Shown in pieces: positions 60,464 to 64,000 of a DNA stretch of 64,000 nt (within the stretch, counting starts at the first letter, position 1; every line of letters begins with the position of its first letter). A program made the position numbers and the translations under genes. The notes under the pieces were generated by a model. It was not told the origin of the DNA. It worked only from the letters and a program-made list of their open reading frames with translations, and ran no database searches. Source of the stretch: Sutcliffiella horikoshii (lineage in GTDB: Bacteria; Bacillota; Bacilli; Bacillales; Bacillaceae_I); contig NZ_CP082918.1 in NCBI RefSeq assembly GCF_019931755.1, forward strand, positions 1,406,001 to 1,470,000, in the 5' to 3' direction.

Positions 60464-61193
60464 AGAAAATCTGTGTTAAAAAGATCATAAATAAAAGTCC
60501 GATAATGAATGAGTAGGTGGAGGTCGTTTCATTCCCATCCCCATGACTTTCAGGAATCAATTCTTTATAGATGATATAAAGCATCGCTCCTGCTGCAAAA
60601 GCGAGCCCATATGGGACAAGAGATGAGACCACCGAAGTGAGATAGAATCCCAATAAAGCCATTGGTATTTCAACAGCCCCAGTTAAGGTGGCTACGATAA
60701 ATGCCTTCCATTTAGTAATCCTCTGGTTCATTAAAAATAAAGCTACCAAAAACCCCTCTGGTGCATTTTGCAACCCTATTGCAAACGCAATTAAGTTCCC
60801 TGTATCTGCTGCATCTGATGCATAGCTTACGCCGACAGAAAGTCCCTCTGGTATATTATGTAGGGTAATCGCTGCAACAATAAGCATCGCTTTTTGGTCA
60901 AAAGCAATCCCTTTTCGATTATGTTCCAAATCAATATGGGGAATGGACCTTTCTAAAAGAGTCAAAGTAATTACCCCCAAAAGCAATCCAATTCCTAAAG
61001 GAACAAATCCTCCATATGAAAGTGCCTCCGGTATTAAACTCATGGTAGCTGCTGCCATCATGATACCAGCAGTAAATGCAAGAAGCGTATCTCTCCATCT
61101 GTGAGTCAATGTGTTTTTCAAAAATAAAATTGGTAAAGCACCTACACCTGTTGACATAGCTGCCAACACACTGCCTAATAATACTTGTGACAT
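60462..61193 (-). CDS. ZIP family metal transporter
   Basis: 243-aa polytopic protein of the ZIP family (zinc or iron uptake). The two metal-binding helices carry LHNIPEGLSVG and LQNAPEGFLVA. About eight hydrophobic segments; short His/Asp-containing loop IPHIDLEHN. The ATG follows AGAAAGGAT. It is monocistronic with a recognisable promoter. No Zur or Fur box was identified. Confidence 0.92.
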   Translation of the reverse strand: MSQVLLGSVLAAMSTGVGALPILFLKNTLTHRWRDTLLAFTAGIMMAAATMSLIPEALSYGGFVPLGIGLLLGVITLTLLERSIPHIDLEHNRKGIAFDQKAMLIVAAITLHNIPEGLSVGVSYASDAADTGNLIAFAIGLQNAPEGFLVALFLMNQRITKWKAFIVATLTGAVEIPMALLGFYLTSVVSSLVPYGLAFAAGAMLYIIYKELIPESHGDGNETTSTYSFIIGLLFMIFLTQIF

Positions 61194-61267
61194 CGCATAT
61201 ATCCTTTCTCATCCTTATAAGGAAGATCTCTAATTGAGGTCTTTCGTTTTTTTATGTAACTAAGGAT

Positions 61268-61295
61268 ATTGTACCAATATTATTCTTAGAAACAA
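61268..61295 (-). promoter_or_regulatory. SigA-type promoter of the ZIP transporter gene
   Basis: On the minus strand TTGTTT (61295-61290), 16 bp, TACAAT (61273-61268). The leader contains TCCTTATAAGGA (61212-61223), a 12-bp perfect palindrome just before the ribosome site. The rest of the 374-bp divergent gap shows no further gene. Confidence 0.6.
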
Positions 61296-61567
61296 GTAAG
61301 GCGATCAGAAGAATTAGACGACATTTAAGACAAGACGTCTCTCATCTATCATCAGACATCTAAAGCGGCTTCGGAGAGGAAATATTAATTTATTGTAAAT
61401 TTAATATAAAAAACTCTGTTAAAAAGTGAAAAAAGTGCAATGAAAAGTAAATATTTTTAACATTTTGTAAAAAAACAGAAAAAATTGTAGCCGTAGCCAA
61501 CTTTAATTCGTTATACTTTTAATTGTGAGAGAAACACCATCATAATTTCTTAGGGGGAAAAAGAAAC

Positions 61568-62518
61568 ATGAAAAAGTTTTTAACAATCTTTTTGGTTGCA
61601 ATCCTTGCAATCAGCCTTGCTGCATGTGGCAGTAACAACTCTAGCGGAGAGAACACAAACAACAATTCAGGTTCAGACTCTGCAACTGGCGGAGAGCAAA
61701 TAACTCCAGAAAAAATCGTAATGGGATTTGTACCATCTCAAGAATCCGATACAATTGCTGACACTGTAGAGCCATTGGCTGATCGTTTAGGAGAAGAGCT
61801 TGGAGTTGAAGTGGAAGGTCGTGTAATGACTGACTATACTGCTCTAATTGAAGCTATGGGTTCAAATGAAGTTCATGTTGGTTTCATTCCTGCATTTGGT
61901 TATGTTTTAGCTAATGAGCAATATGGTGCAGAAGTAATCTTGAAGTCTATCAGATATGGCAGTGGTACATACAAGGCTCAGTACATCGTAAGAGCAGATT
62001 CTGGAATTGAATCACTTGCTGATCTTGAAGGTAAAATTTGGGCATACCCTGATGCTGCTTCTACATCTGGATTCCTATTCCCAGCATCTCAATTAATGGA
62101 CGAGTTTGACATTGCAAGTGCACAAGATTTACAAACTAGCTTTTTCTCTGACACTCTTCAATCCGGTGGACATGATACAGCTGCAATCGCAGTATACGAA
62201 GGTGATGCTGATGTAGCAACTACTTTCGATGATGTTCGTACAGGTTTAGAAGAAGAATACCCAGACATTATGGAAAAAACAAAGATCCTTGGTTACACAG
62301 ATGAAATCCCTAACGATACAATCTCTGTAACAAAAGAATTAGATGATGAATTAGTACAAAAAATTAAAGATACATTCCTTTCTTTCAATGAAGATGAAGA
62401 TATGATCAAAATCATGAACGAAGTTTACAGCTGGGACGAAATCAGTGAAGCTACTGATGAAGAATACAAAGTTGTAAAAGAAACTTATGAGAAATTCAAG
62501 GATTCTATTTCTTTCTAA
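61568..62518 (+). CDS. phnD: Phosphate/phosphonate ABC transporter binding lipoprotein
   Basis: 316-aa PhnD-family binding protein. Lipobox SLAAC (lipidated Cys about 20), Ser/Asn-rich linker to about 45, then IVMGFVPSQESDTIADTVEPLADRL and YTALIEAMGSNEVHVGFIPAFGYVLANEQY, which are typical of PhnD. PDAASTSGFLFPASQLM binds the oxyanion. Ligand could be phosphonate, phosphite or phosphate. A good Pho box was not found upstream. First gene of phnDCE. Confidence 0.93.
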   Translation: MKKFLTIFLVAILAISLAACGSNNSSGENTNNNSGSDSATGGEQITPEKIVMGFVPSQESDTIADTVEPLADRLGEELGVEVEGRVMTDYTALIEAMGSNEVHVGFIPAFGYVLANEQYGAEVILKSIRYGSGTYKAQYIVRADSGIESLADLEGKIWAYPDAASTSGFLFPASQLMDEFDIASAQDLQTSFFSDTLQSGGHDTAAIAVYEGDADVATTFDDVRTGLEEEYPDIMEKTKILGYTDEIPNDTISVTKELDDELVQKIKDTFLSFNEDEDMIKIMNEVYSWDEISEATDEEYKVVKETYEKFKDSISF

Positions 62519-62597
62519 TTTTATATGATTTGCAATCTAGGGGGAGGTTGCTTCCCCTATTTTGTTTTGTATGTTAAGAATTAAGGGGGTTTGCAAC

Positions 62598-63371
62598 ATG
62601 ATACAGTTCAAAGATGTTTCCTTGGTTTATCCAAATGGAACGCAAGGGTTGAAGAATATTAATGTGACTATTAATGAGGGCGAATTTGTGGTAATTGTCG
62701 GCTTGTCCGGTGCAGGTAAATCAACATTTATAAGAAGTATTAACAGATTGGTTACTCCGACTGATGGAGAGCTAAATGTAGACAATGAAAATATTTTAAC
62801 TTACCGAAACAATGACTTGAGAAAATTACGAACTAAAGTGGGGATGATTTTTCAGAACTATAATCTTGTAAAAAGATCGAATGTTTTGAAAAATGTACTT
62901 GCTGGTCGTTTAGGATATACAGGAACACTTCGTTCCACCTTTAACCTATTCAAAAAAGAAGATTTAGCACTTGCTTATGAAAGCTTGAAGCGTGTAAATA
63001 TAGAAGAAAAATTATATAACCGTGCGGATGAATTGAGTGGAGGACAGCAGCAACGTGTAAGTATTGCCCGTGTTTTGACGCAGAAGCCTAAATACATCCT
63101 TGCAGATGAGCCGGTTGCCTCACTTGACCCTCCAACCTCTCATCAGGTTATGACGTACCTGAAAAAGATCAATAAAGAAGATAAAATTACAACCATTGTA
63201 AACCTTCATTTTATTGATATGGCAATGGAGTATGCAGATCGTATTATTGGCATGAGAGCAGGCGAGGTAGTATTCGACGGTCCGGTATCAGAAGTGTCCG
63301 AGAAAACGTTCGAACAAATCTATGGGCGTGCAATTCGTGAGGACGATTTGCGCGGAGGTGTAGAACAGTGA
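62598..63371 (+). CDS. phnC: Phosphonate ABC transporter ATP-binding protein
   Basis: 257-aa ATPase. Walker A GLSGAGKST, signature LSGGQQQRV, Walker B YILADEP and the switch His in NLHFIDMA. The insert FNLFKKEDLALAYESLKRVNIEEKLYNRADELSGG is typical of PhnC. The ATG at 62598 (MIQFKDVSLVYPNG) after AAGGGGG is preferred; twelve upstream codons lack support. Its stop overlaps the phnE GTG. Confidence 0.95.
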   Translation: MIQFKDVSLVYPNGTQGLKNINVTINEGEFVVIVGLSGAGKSTFIRSINRLVTPTDGELNVDNENILTYRNNDLRKLRTKVGMIFQNYNLVKRSNVLKNVLAGRLGYTGTLRSTFNLFKKEDLALAYESLKRVNIEEKLYNRADELSGGQQQRVSIARVLTQKPKYILADEPVASLDPPTSHQVMTYLKKINKEDKITTIVNLHFIDMAMEYADRIIGMRAGEVVFDGPVSEVSEKTFEQIYGRAIREDDLRGGVEQ

Positions 63372-64000
63372 AGCTAGAGGAACAAAAATCCGCACCTTCA
63401 CTCCTGCCTGCCAAAACAAAAGCCAGAATATCCGTCATATTTGCTGCAGTAATAGGTTTCTATATCCTTAGTACTGTCAAAACCGGAGCTACTATTGGAG
63501 ATCTGTTGGATGGGATCCCGAATATGGGAAGAGTTATCGTAAAGTTCTTCCCGCCGAATTTCAACGTTTTTGTTCATATAATTGAACCACTGGCTGTTAC
63601 CATTCAAATGGCTATTATTGCAACCACTGTTGCAGCCTTTCTTTGTATCCCTTTAAGTTTATTGGCTGCACAAAACGTAACATCTAATAAATTCGTTTAC
63701 ACGTTTGTTCGTTCCTTTTTAAATATTTTACGTACTATCCCTGATCTGGTACTTGCTGTTATTTTCGTAGGTTTATTTGGAATAGGTGTACTGCCTGGTA
63801 TTCTAGCACTTATTATCTTTTCATTAGGTATTTTAGCTAAGCTGATCAGTGAAACGATTGAGTCCGTTGATATGAATCCGATGGAAGCGATGAGCGCATC
63901 AGGAGCAAACACATTGCAAAAGATCTCTTTTGCCCTGATACCACAAGTGTTGCCTCAATTTGTTTCTTTTGTACTTTATGTATTTGAAATCAATATTCGT
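63368..64000 (+). CDS. phnE: Phosphonate ABC transporter permease (partial at window end)
   Basis: 211 codons are open to the window end. The GTG start at 63368 shares GTGA with the phnC stop, with GGAGGTG 7 nt upstream. It begins KLEEQKSAPSLLPAKTKARI, then hydrophobic helices; FPPNFNVFVHIIEPLAVTIQMAI, RTIPDLVLAVIFVGLFGIG and the EAA loop SVDMNPMEAMSASGANTLQKI identify PhnE. The C-terminal end lies outside. Confidence 0.93.
   Translation, partial: MKLEEQKSAPSLLPAKTKARISVIFAAVIGFYILSTVKTGATIGDLLDGIPNMGRVIVKFFPPNFNVFVHIIEPLAVTIQMAIIATTVAAFLCIPLSLLAAQNVTSNKFVYTFVRSFLNILRTIPDLVLAVIFVGLFGIGVLPGILALIIFSLGILAKLISETIESVDMNPMEAMSASGANTLQKISFALIPQVLPQFVSFVLYVFEINIR

Noticed and set aside
61380..61560. 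Pho box upstream of phnD
   Set aside because: TTAACA-like hexamers occur (TTAACATTTTGTAAAAA) but not as the regular 11-bp repeats of PhoP sites; AT-rich background explains them.

Overview
The window is a chromosomal segment of a spore-forming member of the Bacillaceae. It is AT-rich and carries strong AGGAGG-type ribosome binding sites. Spore and sporulation genes are spread along it: spore photoproduct lyase (splAB), a gerA-type germination operon, an alpha/beta SASP with a SigG-like promoter, a KinE-like sporulation kinase, a Spo0E-like phosphatase and spore-type NHEJ (ku-ligD). From memory, the order sigI-rsgI-sspD-ktrD ... kinE-ogt-mtnAK-mtnU-mtnE-mtnWXBD ... spo0E resembles one region of the Bacillus subtilis chromosome. 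Species cannot be fixed from sequence alone; an alkaliphilic or environmental Bacillus relative is a guess.

Layout. 1-10 kb: end of an M42 peptidase, splB/splA (minus), a VanW-family protein, a DUF2164 protein, a 20-bp-period TCGCCCG array, a flavin monooxygenase/methyltransferase pair, a LysM-3D cell-wall protein with a WalR-like box, an acetyltransferase, a PAP2 phosphatase, a lipoprotein and two unknown proteins. 10-24 kb: kynU-kynB, an alpha/beta hydrolase, the gerA-B-C operon (minus), a nuclease-helicase fusion, an FbpA-like small protein, an MscS channel, two orphan peptide-type permeases and a YeiH-family exporter. 24-34 kb: ligD and ku (minus), an SDR protein, sigI-rsgI, sspD and ktrD. 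33.6-40.2 kb: a LacI-regulated sugar operon (regulator, debranching-type glycosidase, binding protein, two permeases) with visible operators and a cre box; it appears to be an insertion relative to B. subtilis. 40-47 kb: a DUF3905-like gene, three very short basic ORFs, a B12/radical-SAM protein, kinE, ogt and an ArsR-DUF2087 regulator with two tandem palindromes. 47-57 kb: a methionine salvage set (mtnK-mtnA, mtnU, mtnE, mtnW-X-B-D) with two SAM-I riboswitches, and a cold-shock gene. 57-64 kb: CoA-disulfide reductase, a CBS-ACT c-di-AMP-receptor-like protein, YibQ-type deacetylase, Spo0E-like protein, a ZIP transporter and phnD-phnC-phnE (the last cut by the window end).

The most unusual non-coding content is a dispersed repeat family: 13 arms of about 125-130 bp in two related types (A ends in GTTGATTTCCG/CAATCAAC; B in GCTGTTNNTTTCCGC/CAATCNACAGC). 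Eight of the arms are assembled into four composite A-linker-B(inverted) units of about 270-345 bp. Three of the four linkers are exactly 88 bp and recognisably the same sequence. All copies lie between genes, always after a gene 3' end. No rRNA, tRNA, CRISPR array, prophage or intact insertion sequence was recognised.
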